From the NCBI RefSeq assembly GCF_025486315.1, contig NZ_JAOOPY010000006.1, positions 186,001 to 250,000 on the forward strand: DNA of 64,000 nucleotides, written 5' to 3'. Shown piece after piece: positions 7,952 to 17,145 of this stretch; the first letter of the stretch is position 1; every line of letters begins with the position of its first letter. The notes below the pieces were generated by a model. That model was not told the DNA's origin. It did no database searches and saw only the letters and a program-made list of their open reading frames with translations. A program made the position numbers and the translations under genes. Origin of the DNA: Variovorax sp. N23. GTDB taxonomy: Bacteria; Pseudomonadota; Gammaproteobacteria; Burkholderiales; Burkholderiaceae_C.

Positions 7952-9967
7952 ATGACGAACAAGAATATGCAGAAGATCGACGCCGCCGCGCCCGAGGCCC
8001 AGTCCGCAGACCTGGTGGCCGGCAACATCGCCCATCTCAGGGCGTTGTTCCCCGAACTCGTCACCGAGGGGGCTAAGGGTGCCTCCGTCAACCTGGACGT
8101 CCTCAAAGCCCTGGTGGGCGACGCCACGGTCACCGATGCGGAAGAGAAGTACGGTCTGAATTGGCATGGCAAGCGCCGGGCACGTCAATTGGCCCTGACG
8201 CCCAGCACCGGCACACTGCGTCCCTGCCCAGAGGAGAGCGTGGACTGGGACAGCACCCAGAACTTGATGATCGAGGGAGACAACCTTGAGGTGCTCAAGC
8301 TGCTGCAGAAGAGCTACGCCGGCAAGGTCAAGCTCATCTACATCGACCCACCGTACAACACGGGCAAGGACTTCGTGTACCCGGATAACTTTCAGGACGG
8401 TATCCAGAACTACCTCGCGCTGACAGGGCAGACGGAGGGTGGCGTGAAGGTGTCTACCAACACCGAGTCTAGTGGCCGCTTCCACACTGACTGGCTAAAC
8501 ATGATGTACCCGCGTCTAAAGCTGGCGCGTAACCTGTTGCGGCCTGATGGCGTGCTTTTCGTCAGCATTGACGACCAAGAGGTTGCGCATCTTCGTGCAG
8601 TCTGTGATGAGGTATTTGGCCCTGAGAACCTGGTCGCTGAGATGGTTTGGGAAGGGGCGAACAAGAACGACGCGAAGCAGATTGGGGTATGCCACGAGTA
8701 CGTCCTGGTCTACGCGAAGAACCGAGAAGCGGTGCCGCGCGAGTGGGGATTGAAGAAGGAAGGGGTAGATGCAGTCCTCAAGGAGGCGAAGCGCCTACGT
8801 GCAGCTCATGGTGACGACTTCGATGCGGCCTCTGAGGCCCTCGCCGGTTGGTATCGAGCCATGAAGTCAAGCGAGTCGTTCGCACATAGGCGCTATCGCT
8901 TTATTGATGCCAGAGGGGTCTACAAGGAAGAGAACCCCACCGCGCCCGGAGGGCGGAAGTTTCAGCTGCTTGATCCACGAAACGGCAACGAGATTCGACT
9001 CCGGGACAACCGGGGTTGGGCCTTCGATCAGCTCGAGTTCAACAAGCTTGTGGCGGAAGACCGCATAAGGTTCGTTACGGAGTCAAGCATCATGCTGAAG
9101 CTCTACCTGCACGAAACCGACTCAATGACGCCACCGAGCGTCTTTTATCAGCCCGCGCGGTCGGCATCTGAACGACTTTCCAAGCTGATGGGTACGGAGG
9201 TTTTCGACTTTCCAAAGGATGAACTTGTGCTGCAGAAGTTCGTCGAGATGGCGGCTTCCTCAGACGATTTTGATTGCTATGTCGTCGACTTCTTTGCAGG
9301 GTCGGGCACAACAGGTCACGCTGTGATGGCCCAGAACGCGCGCGATGGCTCGAAGCGCAAGTACATTCTGGTCCAGCTGCCTGAACAGATAGACTCAGCG
9401 AATAAAGAGCAGGCGAGTGCAGCGGTGTATTGCGATGGACTTGGGCGCCCGCGCACTATCGCTGAACTCACCAAGGAACGGCTGCGGCGTGCTGGCGAAA
9501 AGGTTAAGACCGAGAATCCCGCGTGGGTAGGAGATGTGGGCTTCCGGGTATTCAAGCTTGAGCCATCGAACGTGCAGGCTTGGAATTCAAGGCCCATAGA
9601 CTTGGGGCAGTCACTGCTTGAGCATCAGGAGCACTTGTTGGCAGGGCGCACAGAGGAAGACCTCCTGTATGAACTGCTGCTAAAGCTCGGCTTGGACCTC
9701 TGCGTCCCCATTCAGCGGCAGACCATTGCCGGCAAGGCCGTGCATGCGGTCGGCGCTGGCGTGCTGCTGGCCTGCCTAGACGAGAGCCTCACCGCCACCG
9801 AGGTAGAGAAGCTGGCCGAGGGCATCGTTCAGTGGCACCAGCAACTCGCGCCGGCCGGCGACACCACCTGTGTGTTCCGCGACAGCGCCTTCGCCGACGA
9901 TGTGGCCAAGACGAACATGGCGGCCATCCTGCAGCAGCACGGCATCCAGAACGTGCGGAGCCTCTAA
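7952..9967 (+). CDS. mod: Type III restriction-modification system methyltransferase (Mod)
   Basis: A 671-aa adenine-specific DNA methyltransferase. The catalytic motif IV is DPPY (132-135, within YIDPPYNTGKDF) and the SAM-binding motif I comes later, DFFAGSGTTG (446-455), the order of the beta class to which type III Mod proteins belong. The target recognition domain lies between, about residues 190-420. Mod provides sequence recognition for the complex and methylates adenine on one strand. The middle of the gene (about 8,490-9,600) is visibly poorer in GC than both ends, suggesting exchange of the recognition domain. No simple-sequence repeat that could cause phase variation is apparent. 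It ends two bases before darT. Confidence 0.93.
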   Translation: MTNKNMQKIDAAAPEAQSADLVAGNIAHLRALFPELVTEGAKGASVNLDVLKALVGDATVTDAEEKYGLNWHGKRRARQLALTPSTGTLRPCPEESVDWDSTQNLMIEGDNLEVLKLLQKSYAGKVKLIYIDPPYNTGKDFVYPDNFQDGIQNYLALTGQTEGGVKVSTNTESSGRFHTDWLNMMYPRLKLARNLLRPDGVLFVSIDDQEVAHLRAVCDEVFGPENLVAEMVWEGANKNDAKQIGVCHEYVLVYAKNREAVPREWGLKKEGVDAVLKEAKRLRAAHGDDFDAASEALAGWYRAMKSSESFAHRRYRFIDARGVYKEENPTAPGGRKFQLLDPRNGNEIRLRDNRGWAFDQLEFNKLVAEDRIRFVTESSIMLKLYLHETDSMTPPSVFYQPARSASERLSKLMGTEVFDFPKDELVLQKFVEMAASSDDFDCYVVDFFAGSGTTGHAVMAQNARDGSKRKYILVQLPEQIDSANKEQASAAVYCDGLGRPRTIAELTKERLRRAGEKVKTENPAWVGDVGFRVFKLEPSNVQAWNSRPIDLGQSLLEHQEHLLAGRTEEDLLYELLLKLGLDLCVPIQRQTIAGKAVHAVGAGVLLACLDESLTATEVEKLAEGIVQWHQQLAPAGDTTCVFRDSAFADDVAKTNMAAILQQHGIQNVRSL

Positions 9968-9969
9968 CC

Positions 9970-10608
9970 ATGGCCGTGCCCGACCGCCCGAAGCTGTACC
10001 ACATCTGCCATGTGGACCGGCTGCCGTCCATCATTGCCAGCGGCGGTCTGCTGTCCGACGCGGCCGTCGTGCAAGCTGCGGCGCCAGGGACGGTCATCGG
10101 CATGAATCACATCAAGCAGCGCCGCATGGCGGAACTGCAGCTGACCAGCCACCCGGGGTTGTACGTGGGGCAATGCGTGCCGTTCTACTTCTGCCCTCGC
10201 TCGGTGATGCTCTACCTGATTCACAGGCAGAACGTGGACCTGGTCTACAAGGGTGGGCAAGGGCCCATCGTGCACCTGGAGGCTGATCTGCACGCTACCG
10301 TGGCCTGGGCTAACGGCCAGGGGTTGCGATGGGCGTTCACGCTCTCGAACGCTGGGGCGCGCTACTTTGAAGACCGTGCCGACCTTGGCCGACTGGGCGA
10401 AGTTGACTGGGACGCGGTGGGTGCCCGCAACTGGAGTGGCCAGAAGGAAGGCAAGCAGGCAGAGTTCCTGCTGGAACGTGGTTTCCCTTGGCAATTGATT
10501 GAACGCATTGGGGTGCTGTCGCAGCCCGTTGCTACCCAGGTTGCGCATGCGCTCCCCGTTGGAGGCCATAGGCCCACGGTGGAGTTCATGCCTGCCTGGT
10601 ACTACTGA
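9970..10608 (+). CDS. darT: DarT, DNA ADP-ribosyltransferase toxin
   Basis: A 212-aa protein of the DarT (DUF4433) family. It begins with the typical PKLYHICHVDRLPSII segment, has R51 in the IKQRRMAE stretch expected to contact NAD, a PFYFCPRSVM core strand, and the ARTT-loop glutamate E165 in GKQAEFL, equivalent to the catalytic glutamate of Thermus DarT. DarT enzymes ADP-ribosylate thymidine in single-stranded DNA, which stops replication; DarTG pairs act as phage defence. I chose the ATG at 9970 directly after the Mod stop. All key residues look intact, so the toxin is probably active and needs DarG. It sits between mod and res. Confidence 0.92.
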   Translation: MAVPDRPKLYHICHVDRLPSIIASGGLLSDAAVVQAAAPGTVIGMNHIKQRRMAELQLTSHPGLYVGQCVPFYFCPRSVMLYLIHRQNVDLVYKGGQGPIVHLEADLHATVAWANGQGLRWAFTLSNAGARYFEDRADLGRLGEVDWDAVGARNWSGQKEGKQAEFLLERGFPWQLIERIGVLSQPVATQVAHALPVGGHRPTVEFMPAWYY

Positions 10609-10622
10609 ATCGGAGACTGACC

Positions 10623-11684
10623 ATGATCGAACTCACCAGTGGTGACATCCTGAAAGACGACGCGGATGCCATCGTGAACACGGTGAACTGTGTCGGCATC
10701 ATGGGCCGCGGTATTGCACTGCAGTTCAAGAACGCCTGGCCCGAGAACTTCAAGGCCTACAAGGCGGCCTGCGAGCGCGAGGAGGTTCAGCCGGGGCGCA
10801 TGTTCATCTATGAGACGGCGCAACTGGCGGCGCCGCGCTACATCGTCAACTTCCCGACCAAGCGCCATTGGAAGGGCAAGAGCCGCATGCAGGACATCGA
10901 CGCTGGCCTGGAGGCTTTGGTGCGCGACGTTGCCCGGCTGGGCATCCGCTCGATAGCCATTCCGCCGCTGGGCAGTGGCCTGGGCGGGCTGGAATGGGAC
11001 GAGGTTCGCCCGCGCATAGAAGCCGCCATGCAGGCGCTGCCTGACGTGCACGTCCGCATCTACGAGCCCAAGGGAGCCCCGCAGGCGGACAAGATGCAGC
11101 ACAGCCGTGACGTGCCTCGCATGACGGCTGGCCGGGCGGCGTTGGTCGAGCTGATGAACCGCTATGTTCAAGGGCTGCTGGACCCGGCCATCACGCTGCT
11201 CGAGGTGCACAAGCTGATGTACTTCATGCAGGCGGCGGGCGAGCCGCTGCGCCTTAACTACGTGAAGGCTGCGTATGGGCCATATGCGGAGAACCTTCGG
11301 CATGTGCTGCAGAAGATCGAGGGGCACATGGTGGCGGGGTACGCCGACGGCGGCGACGACCCTACCAAACCGCTGACCGTGGTGCCCGGAGCTATCGAGG
11401 AGGCCGGCGCCTTCCTGGGTGAGCACGTGGGCACGCGCGCGCGATTCGACCGTGTCGGTGATTTGGTGGAAGGCTTCGAGACGCCTTTCGGGCTAGAACT
11501 CCTGTCGACGGTTCATTGGGTGGCTACACATGGGCAAGCGGGTGTCGTCGTGGATGACGTTGTTCAGGAGACGCATGCATGGAATGACCGCAAAAAGCAG
11601 TTCACCCCCCGTCAGATCGGTATTGCATTGAACGTGCTCGAGGCCAAGGGCTGGCTTCCCGCCGCAGAACAGGTGGATGCGTGA
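10623..11684 (+). CDS. darG: DarG, macrodomain antitoxin
   Basis: A 353-aa protein. Residues 1-150 are a macrodomain with the NTVNCVGIMGRGIAL loop, FPTK at 77-80 (K80 matches the lysine found important in Thermus DarG), KSRM at 86-89 and the PPLGSGLGGL phosphate-binding loop. The C-terminal 190 residues form the DarG-specific domain that in other DarG proteins binds and blocks DarT (LEVHKLMYFMQAAGE, AAYGPYAENL). DarG removes the ADP-ribose from thymidine and also neutralises the toxin directly. It starts 14 bases after darT and its stop overlaps the GTG start of res, which ties antitoxin and nuclease translation together. Confidence 0.93.
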   Translation: MIELTSGDILKDDADAIVNTVNCVGIMGRGIALQFKNAWPENFKAYKAACEREEVQPGRMFIYETAQLAAPRYIVNFPTKRHWKGKSRMQDIDAGLEALVRDVARLGIRSIAIPPLGSGLGGLEWDEVRPRIEAAMQALPDVHVRIYEPKGAPQADKMQHSRDVPRMTAGRAALVELMNRYVQGLLDPAITLLEVHKLMYFMQAAGEPLRLNYVKAAYGPYAENLRHVLQKIEGHMVAGYADGGDDPTKPLTVVPGAIEEAGAFLGEHVGTRARFDRVGDLVEGFETPFGLELLSTVHWVATHGQAGVVVDDVVQETHAWNDRKKQFTPRQIGIALNVLEAKGWLPAAEQVDA

Positions 11685-14674
11685 AGCTGCATTTCGAGCC
11701 CGACCTGGACTACCAGCTGCAGGCCATCGAGTCGGTTTGCGACCTTTTCCGCGGCCAGGAGATTTGCCGGACGGAGTTCACCGTCACGATGCGCCTGCCC
11801 GAGCAGCAGTTGACCCTGGGCGTCGCGGAGACTGATCTGGGCGTCGGCAACCGCCTCACGCTGCTAGATGACCAGTTGCTGAAGAACCTGCGGGACGTTC
11901 AGCTGCGCAACGGCCTGGCGCCGGCCGGCACGCTGGCGTCTGGTGACTTCACTGTGGAGATGGAGACCGGCACCGGGAAGACCTACGTCTACCTGCGCAC
12001 GATCTTCGAGCTGAACAAACGCTACGGCTTCACCAAGTTCGTGATCGTCGTGCCCTCGGTCGCGATCAAGGAAGGGGTCTACAAGTCGCTGCAGATCACC
12101 GAGGAGCACTTCAAAGCCTTGTACGCCGGCGTGCCGGTGGACTTCTTCCTGTACGACTCGACCAAACTGGGCCAGGTGCGCAACTTCGCCACCAGCTCGG
12201 CCATCCAGGTGATGGTGGTCACCGTTGGAGCCATCAACAAGAAGGACGTAAACAACCTCTACAAGGACAGCGAGAAGACCGGTGGCGAGAAGCCCATCGA
12301 CCTGATCCGTGCCACTCGGCCTATCGTCATCATCGACGAGCCTCAAACGGTGAGTGGCGATCTGAGCGGGGCAGGTAAGGCGGCATTGGACGCGATGAAC
12401 CCGCTGTGTACCGTTGGTTATTCGGCTACGCCGGTAGACAAGCGCCACATGGTGTTCCGGCTGGACGCGGTGGACGCTTACGAGCGCAAGCTGGTCAAGC
12501 AGATCGAAGTGGCGGCGGCCACCGTGGAAGACGCCTTTAACAAGCCCTTTGTGCGGCTGGTGGGGGTCACCAACAAGCGTGGAAGCATCAGCGCACAGCT
12601 GGAACTGCATGTTCAGGAAGCTACCGGTCCGAAGGTGAGGGTGAAGTCAGTCAGCGACAGCGACGACCTGCAGCAGGTCACGAAGCGCGCGATCTATGCC
12701 GATTTCCGCGTGGGCGAAGTCAACACCTCCAAGGGCTCCGAGTTCGTGGAGCTGCGCTACCCCGGTGGCGAGGTGGTCCTGGCCATCGGCCAGGCACATG
12801 GCGGCATGGATGAGCTGGCCGTGCAGCGCGAGATGATCCGCCGCACGATCCGCGAGCACCTAGAGAAGGAGAAGCTGCTACGGCCCAAGGGCATCAAGGT
12901 GTTGTCGCTGTTTTTCATCGACTCAGTAGAGCGCTACCGCAAGCTCGACGCTGAGGGGCAGGCGGTGAAGGGCGACTACGCGCGCATCTTCGAGGAGGAG
13001 TACCGCCGTGCGGCTAAGCTTCCTAGCTTCCAGAGCCTGTTCGCCGAGGTGGACCTCGCCACGGCTGCCGAGGAGGTCCACGATGGCTACTTCTCCATCG
13101 ACAAGAAGGGTGGCTGGACTGAAACGGCGGACAACAACGCGGCCGGCCGCGAGAACGCCGAGCGGGCTTACAACCTCATCATGAAGGAGAAGGAGCGGCT
13201 GCTGGATTTCGCCACGCCGCTGAAGTTCATCTTCTCCCACTCGGCCCTCAAGGAAGGCTGGGACAACCCCAACGTCTTCCAAATCTGCGCCCTGCGCGAA
13301 ATGGGCTCAGAGCGCGAGCGGCGCCAGACCATCGGCCGCGGCCTGCGCCTGTGCGTGAACCAGGCTGGGGAACGGGTGCGGGGCTTTGACATCAACCGGC
13401 TCACCGTGATTGCGACCGAGTCCTATGAGGAATTCGCTGAGAACCTGCAGAAGGAAATCGAGGCCGACACGGGCATCCGATTCGGTATCGTGGAGCCGCA
13501 CCAGTTCGCTGGTATCCCGGTGGCGGGCGCTGACGGGCAGGTGACGGCCCTGGGGGTGGAGCAGTCCAAACAGCTCTGGGAACATCTCAAGGCTGACGGG
13601 CATATAGACGCCAAAGGGAAGGTGCAGGACTCGCTGAAGCACGCTTTGAAAGACGGCACGCTTGTCTTGCCCGACGCATTCGCCGCACAACGCACACAGG
13701 TGCTCGAACTGCTGCGCAAGGTCAGCGGCCGCCTGGAGGTGAAGAACGCGGACGAGCGCAAGTCCGTAGCGCTGCGCAAGGGAGCGGATGGCAAGGCGAT
13801 CACGCTGGGTGACGAGTTCCAGGCCCTGTGGGACCGCATCAAGCACAAGACTACCTACCGGGTCCAGTTCGACAACGCCAAGCTGCTCCTGGGCTGCACC
13901 CAGGCGTTGCGCGACGCGCCCCCGATTCAGAAGGCTCGGCTGCAATGGCGCAAGGCGGACATTGCCATCGGGAAGGCAGGCGTAGAGGCCACCGAGCGCG
14001 AGGGTGCGGCTACCGTTGTGCTAGACGAAGCGGACATTGAGCTGCCGGACCTGCTGACCGACCTGCAGGATCGAACTCACCTGACCCGCCGCAGCCTGGT
14101 CAGCATCCTGCGCGAGTCTGGACGGCTGGATGACTTCCGTCGCAACCCTCAGCAGTTCATCGAGCAGACGGCCGAGCACATCAACCGCTGCAAGCGCATG
14201 GCGCTCGTCGATGGCATCAAGTACCAGAAGCTCGGCGACCAGCATGTCTATGCTCAGGAGCTTTTCGAGCAGCAGGAGCTGACGGGCTACCTCAAGAGCA
14301 TGCTGCAGGACACGGCCAAGGCTATTCACGAGCATGTCGTCTACGATTCCATGACCGAGCGCGACTTCGCCCAAGCCTTGGAGTTCAACCAGGACGTGGT
14401 GCTATATGCCAAGTTGCCTAGCTGGTTCAAGGTGCCCACGCCCTTGGGCAATTACAACCCTGACTGGGCTGTGCTGCTGCAGAAGGACGGCGTGCAGCGG
14501 CTGTACTTCGTCGTGGAAACCAAAAGCAGTTTGTTCGTCGACGATCTACGCGACAAGGAGTGGGGCAAGATCGAATGCGGCCGCGCGCACTTCGCTGCCC
14601 TGGCTACCGGTGAGAATCCGGCGCGTTATGTCGTGGCGCGGTCGTTCGGTGACGTGCTGCAGTCGGTCAATTGA
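11681..14674 (+). CDS. res: Type III restriction enzyme subunit (Res)
   Basis: A 997-aa DNA translocase and endonuclease. It has Walker A ETGTGKT (95-101), motif II IIDEPQ (D219, E220), a motif III-like GYSATPVDK, and motif VI QTIGRGLRL in the second RecA lobe. The C-terminal nuclease core of the PD-(D/E)XK type is complete: P927-D928 (NYNPDWAVL) and E946-T-K948 (FVVETKSS). Length and order fit type III Res. With Mod it cuts unmethylated DNA after collision of two complexes. The start is GTG, overlapping the darG stop (GTGA); an ATG start is not available nearby. Everything needed for activity looks intact. Confidence 0.93.
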   Translation: MKLHFEPDLDYQLQAIESVCDLFRGQEICRTEFTVTMRLPEQQLTLGVAETDLGVGNRLTLLDDQLLKNLRDVQLRNGLAPAGTLASGDFTVEMETGTGKTYVYLRTIFELNKRYGFTKFVIVVPSVAIKEGVYKSLQITEEHFKALYAGVPVDFFLYDSTKLGQVRNFATSSAIQVMVVTVGAINKKDVNNLYKDSEKTGGEKPIDLIRATRPIVIIDEPQTVSGDLSGAGKAALDAMNPLCTVGYSATPVDKRHMVFRLDAVDAYERKLVKQIEVAAATVEDAFNKPFVRLVGVTNKRGSISAQLELHVQEATGPKVRVKSVSDSDDLQQVTKRAIYADFRVGEVNTSKGSEFVELRYPGGEVVLAIGQAHGGMDELAVQREMIRRTIREHLEKEKLLRPKGIKVLSLFFIDSVERYRKLDAEGQAVKGDYARIFEEEYRRAAKLPSFQSLFAEVDLATAAEEVHDGYFSIDKKGGWTETADNNAAGRENAERAYNLIMKEKERLLDFATPLKFIFSHSALKEGWDNPNVFQICALREMGSERERRQTIGRGLRLCVNQAGERVRGFDINRLTVIATESYEEFAENLQKEIEADTGIRFGIVEPHQFAGIPVAGADGQVTALGVEQSKQLWEHLKADGHIDAKGKVQDSLKHALKDGTLVLPDAFAAQRTQVLELLRKVSGRLEVKNADERKSVALRKGADGKAITLGDEFQALWDRIKHKTTYRVQFDNAKLLLGCTQALRDAPPIQKARLQWRKADIAIGKAGVEATEREGAATVVLDEADIELPDLLTDLQDRTHLTRRSLVSILRESGRLDDFRRNPQQFIEQTAEHINRCKRMALVDGIKYQKLGDQHVYAQELFEQQELTGYLKSMLQDTAKAIHEHVVYDSMTERDFAQALEFNQDVVLYAKLPSWFKVPTPLGNYNPDWAVLLQKDGVQRLYFVVETKSSLFVDDLRDKEWGKIECGRAHFAALATGENPARYVVARSFGDVLQSVN

Positions 14675-14912
14675 CAGGAGCTGCACACTCCTCGCGCGGA
14701 TCGTAGCGGCCCCGAGCGCGAAGGCTGTAGGTGCAATTGCGATCCGGTACGGGCCTCACGCGCATTTGGACCAAGATGCGCAACGCCAGCTGGCAATGCA
14801 TATGACAAGCATATTCACGAGCAAGCAGAAAGCAGGCTTTATCGTTTGCTTCGACTCCTATACGGAATGAGGAGTGGCCGATGTGGCAACTCAAAATCAG
14901 CCGTGAGGAAAC

Positions 14913-15176
14913 ATGATAATCGTTCAAGCTCAAGACCAGAGTCAGATACCGCTAGACCCACCTGCCTGGACACGCGAAGAACTCGACAGATTCAATGAGG
15001 AGTTGCTTTTTGACCGTCACCACCAAAGCGTGCTGGACATGCAAAAGTCCATCAACCTAGACTGGGAACATGCCGTCGATTGGGTGTTGTCGTCGATCCC
15101 ATGGGCACAAGAACTCGATCTGTATACGCAGGGCATATTAGCATCGGCAGCGCTGCACCTGGGTCTGCCTGACTAG
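14913..15176 (+). CDS. Hypothetical 87-aa protein
   Basis: A small acidic, soluble ORF that I do not recognise. The ATG has GAGG five to eight bases upstream. The sequence is rich in Trp and Leu (PPAWTREELDRFNEELLFD; WEHAVDWVLSSIPWAQELDL) and looks helical. It lies 238 bases after res and is followed by a strong hairpin at 15193-15217, so it may be the last gene of the restriction cluster or an independent small gene. Base composition is lower in GC than in res. No function can be assigned. Confidence 0.5.
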   Translation: MIIVQAQDQSQIPLDPPAWTREELDRFNEELLFDRHHQSVLDMQKSINLDWEHAVDWVLSSIPWAQELDLYTQGILASAALHLGLPD

Positions 15177-15192
15177 CGCTCTTCCACAACTC

Positions 15193-15217
15193 TTGGCCCG
15201 GACCCGCTCCGGGCCAA
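15193..15217 (+). terminator. Hairpin terminator after the restriction cluster
   Basis: TTGGCCCGGA and TCCGGGCCAA form a perfect 10-bp stem with a 5-base loop (CCCGC), followed by TTACTCTTT. It lies 17 bases after the 87-aa ORF and before the convergent lipoprotein gene. The T-run is weak, so it may work on both strands or be only partly efficient. Confidence 0.65.
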
Positions 15218-15367
15218 TTACTCTTTAGGTGCCGTCCTTGCCGGTCCTTCGGGTACGTCCTGGGCGTTCTTAGGTCCTCTTTCCCCACCACTCCCACGAC
15301 AGTTCGTCGACGCCGTAACGAGCGCAGTCTAGGGTTTCATCGTTCTCATAAGCTTCATTCAAAGCGC

Positions 15368-16003
15368 TTAGCTAGGCAACCACCCTTTTTCAGTTTTCAT
15401 GAAGCTTGACCAGGCCTGTCGCGGAATACCGTTTCCTATTTTCGCGTCATCCTTAAAACCAAGTTCATCAAAAAACTCCCATGAGGAGAAAAAGGTTGTA
15501 AAACGCACGCTTTCCTCGTTCTTTGAGAGCCCATTGTCGTTTAGATAAACGACGCACGCAGCGCAATTTTCCATCATTTTTAAGTATCTTGGCTTAAAAT
15601 CGTCACCTTGACTCTCAATCCAATCGTTCACATTGGCTGCTTGCTGTACGGACTCTAGCGTATTGCTTAATGCGTTCATGCCAAGGAAGCCGCCGACGGC
15701 TTGTTTTTTCCTCAACTCTACTTCACTCAACAGTTTTTTCGCATTGGCAAGCACTATCTCCGGATAAGGCGTCGTCAACCGCAAGCTATAGTTATATCGA
15801 ATGGTGTAACGGTTGGGCGCCTGGTTGTCGACCCATCCGTTCTCGCGACTGAAATCCGCAACCTCTAGGCCAAAGCGCGCATCGCGCTCAGCAATTTTCC
15901 GGATCGTATCGGAGGCAAGCCTATCGCTAGGCCTGTCTTCGCCGCACGCAACGAGCAAATGCAGTGCGCACAAGACAATCCCCGCTTTCCACCATCGTTC
16001 CAT
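15368..16003 (-). CDS. Putative lipoprotein of unknown function (211 aa)
   Basis: The protein starts with a basic N-terminus and a hydrophobic stretch ending in the lipobox LVAC (LCALHLLVACGEDRP), so it should be lipid-anchored. I chose the ATG at 16003, which has GGAG nine to six bases upstream and gives a normal signal peptide; an upstream ATG at 16042 would add 13 residues. The mature part is mixed alpha/beta with a Cys pair NCAACVVY and a C-terminal FFSSWEFFDELGF segment. The family is not recognised. The gene is AT-richer than the core genome. It is the last of four leftward genes for exported proteins. Confidence 0.6.
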   Translation of the reverse strand: MERWWKAGIVLCALHLLVACGEDRPSDRLASDTIRKIAERDARFGLEVADFSRENGWVDNQAPNRYTIRYNYSLRLTTPYPEIVLANAKKLLSEVELRKKQAVGGFLGMNALSNTLESVQQAANVNDWIESQGDDFKPRYLKMMENCAACVVYLNDNGLSKNEESVRFTTFFSSWEFFDELGFKDDAKIGNGIPRQAWSSFMKTEKGWLPS

Positions 16004-16063
16004 ATTGACTCCAAAATCTAACATCAGCTCAAGGGAATTCAAGACAATCCGAAATGGCTGTAG

Positions 16064-16687
16064 CTAATCAGTTTTGCTCTCGACAGAAGGCTCACTGCGT
16101 GCCGCTTCGAAGCTCAATGGCACTTCCCTCACAGAGGTGCTGCGCAAAGGCAACGCCTTGCTCAGCTCAATGGTAGAAGCGGCTAAAAATCGTTTAGCCG
16201 CTTCATTCTTTTCCGCCATTAATTCCATGCGATTGACAGCTTGCGCAAACCATGGCGGCACCTTGTCCGTTGGCGTGTCTAGCATGTCCCCCGCTGGGAA
16301 GTGACTCGTTTTATCGACCATACGCTCTTTGAAGAACTGCTTCCGCGTCACCGGCAAGCCTGCACGCAGGATTGGCTCCGGGTCTTTACCCTTGCAGGCC
16401 TTGCGCGTTACGACCGCAACATATCCGACGATGACGTCTGGTTCAGGCGGCAGGACAACCGTTTCGCCGCCGCGTTGAATTTCCTCCGGCCACGTACGGG
16501 TATACGGGACCAAAACGCCTGTGAACTCACATTTTCCATTGCCGTCATCACGCCACCATTCTCGGTTGAAGCTCATCTCTACGAACGAGTCTTTCACCGT
16601 CGGAACGAGCGTTTCCCCCTGGGGATACAGCGTAATGCTGGAGAACAAGATGGCTCCCAGATAAACGATATTAAGAAGGTCGAGCAT
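16064..16687 (-). CDS. Membrane-anchored or secreted protein of unknown function (207 aa)
   Basis: The N-terminus (LDLLNIVYLGAILFSSITLYP) is a single hydrophobic segment with no clear signal peptidase site, so the protein is probably anchored in the inner membrane with its body in the periplasm. The body has a possible beta-strand region with WWRDDGNGKCEFTGVLVPY, one Cys pair that could form a disulfide, and a helical C-terminus. I do not recognise it. It lies 60 bases upstream of the lipoprotein gene on the same strand, and both share lower GC than the flanks, so they were probably acquired together. Confidence 0.55.
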   Translation of the reverse strand: MLDLLNIVYLGAILFSSITLYPQGETLVPTVKDSFVEMSFNREWWRDDGNGKCEFTGVLVPYTRTWPEEIQRGGETVVLPPEPDVIVGYVAVVTRKACKGKDPEPILRAGLPVTRKQFFKERMVDKTSHFPAGDMLDTPTDKVPPWFAQAVNRMELMAEKNEAAKRFLAASTIELSKALPLRSTSVREVPLSFEAARSEPSVESKTD

Positions 16688-17145
16688 CGTGTGTGCAGTT
16701 ATTAATTTCTACAAATTTCGGGCGGACTGGTCGCGGCATCTATCGGCAAAAAATCTCAACGCTGATCGCATGACGTCGAGCGTCGCGGACCCCGCGGGAC
16801 GCTGCTTGGTCGCGAGCCTAATCGAACCATCCGATATCTTCCGCAACCATCGCGGTATTTTTCGCTTGGCTTTGCAGATTTCGCGTTTCTTGATATAGAA
16901 AAGGTTCTGTTTTTTGGCTTGCGGTCGCTTGCAAACCCTCCACCCTATGCCTCAAGATAATTTGAGTACAGAGGGCGTATATTTCCTCAAGCGATTAATG
17001 CGTGCGCCATACATCAGAGTCGGTGGCGACCACAAGCGCACACCCCTGGGCACGACCGGCATCTTTCTCTGCTCGTCTATGCTCAACGGGTGCAACTGCA
17101 AAATTGCAAATGGCTCGTCTGCACCTTGGTGAAACCACCGTCACT
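16688..17145. other. 458-base gap in the exported-protein cluster
   Basis: No convincing gene is seen here on either strand. The sequence is AT-richer than its neighbours. ORFs on the plus strand (for example one from 16914) have no RBS and no protein-like composition. The promoter of the 207-aa gene is expected near 16,690-16,740, but I cannot point to a good -35/-10 pair. Confidence 0.4.

Noticed and set aside
3911..14674. The helicase cluster as DISARM or BREX
   Set aside because: No DrmA, DrmB (DUF1998), PglZ, BrxC or BrxL gene is present; the methyltransferase and Res are clearly type III.
16914..17132. 72-codon plus-strand frame in the exported-protein cluster
   Set aside because: It lacks an RBS and has unusual Cys- and Gly-rich composition; it looks like chance.
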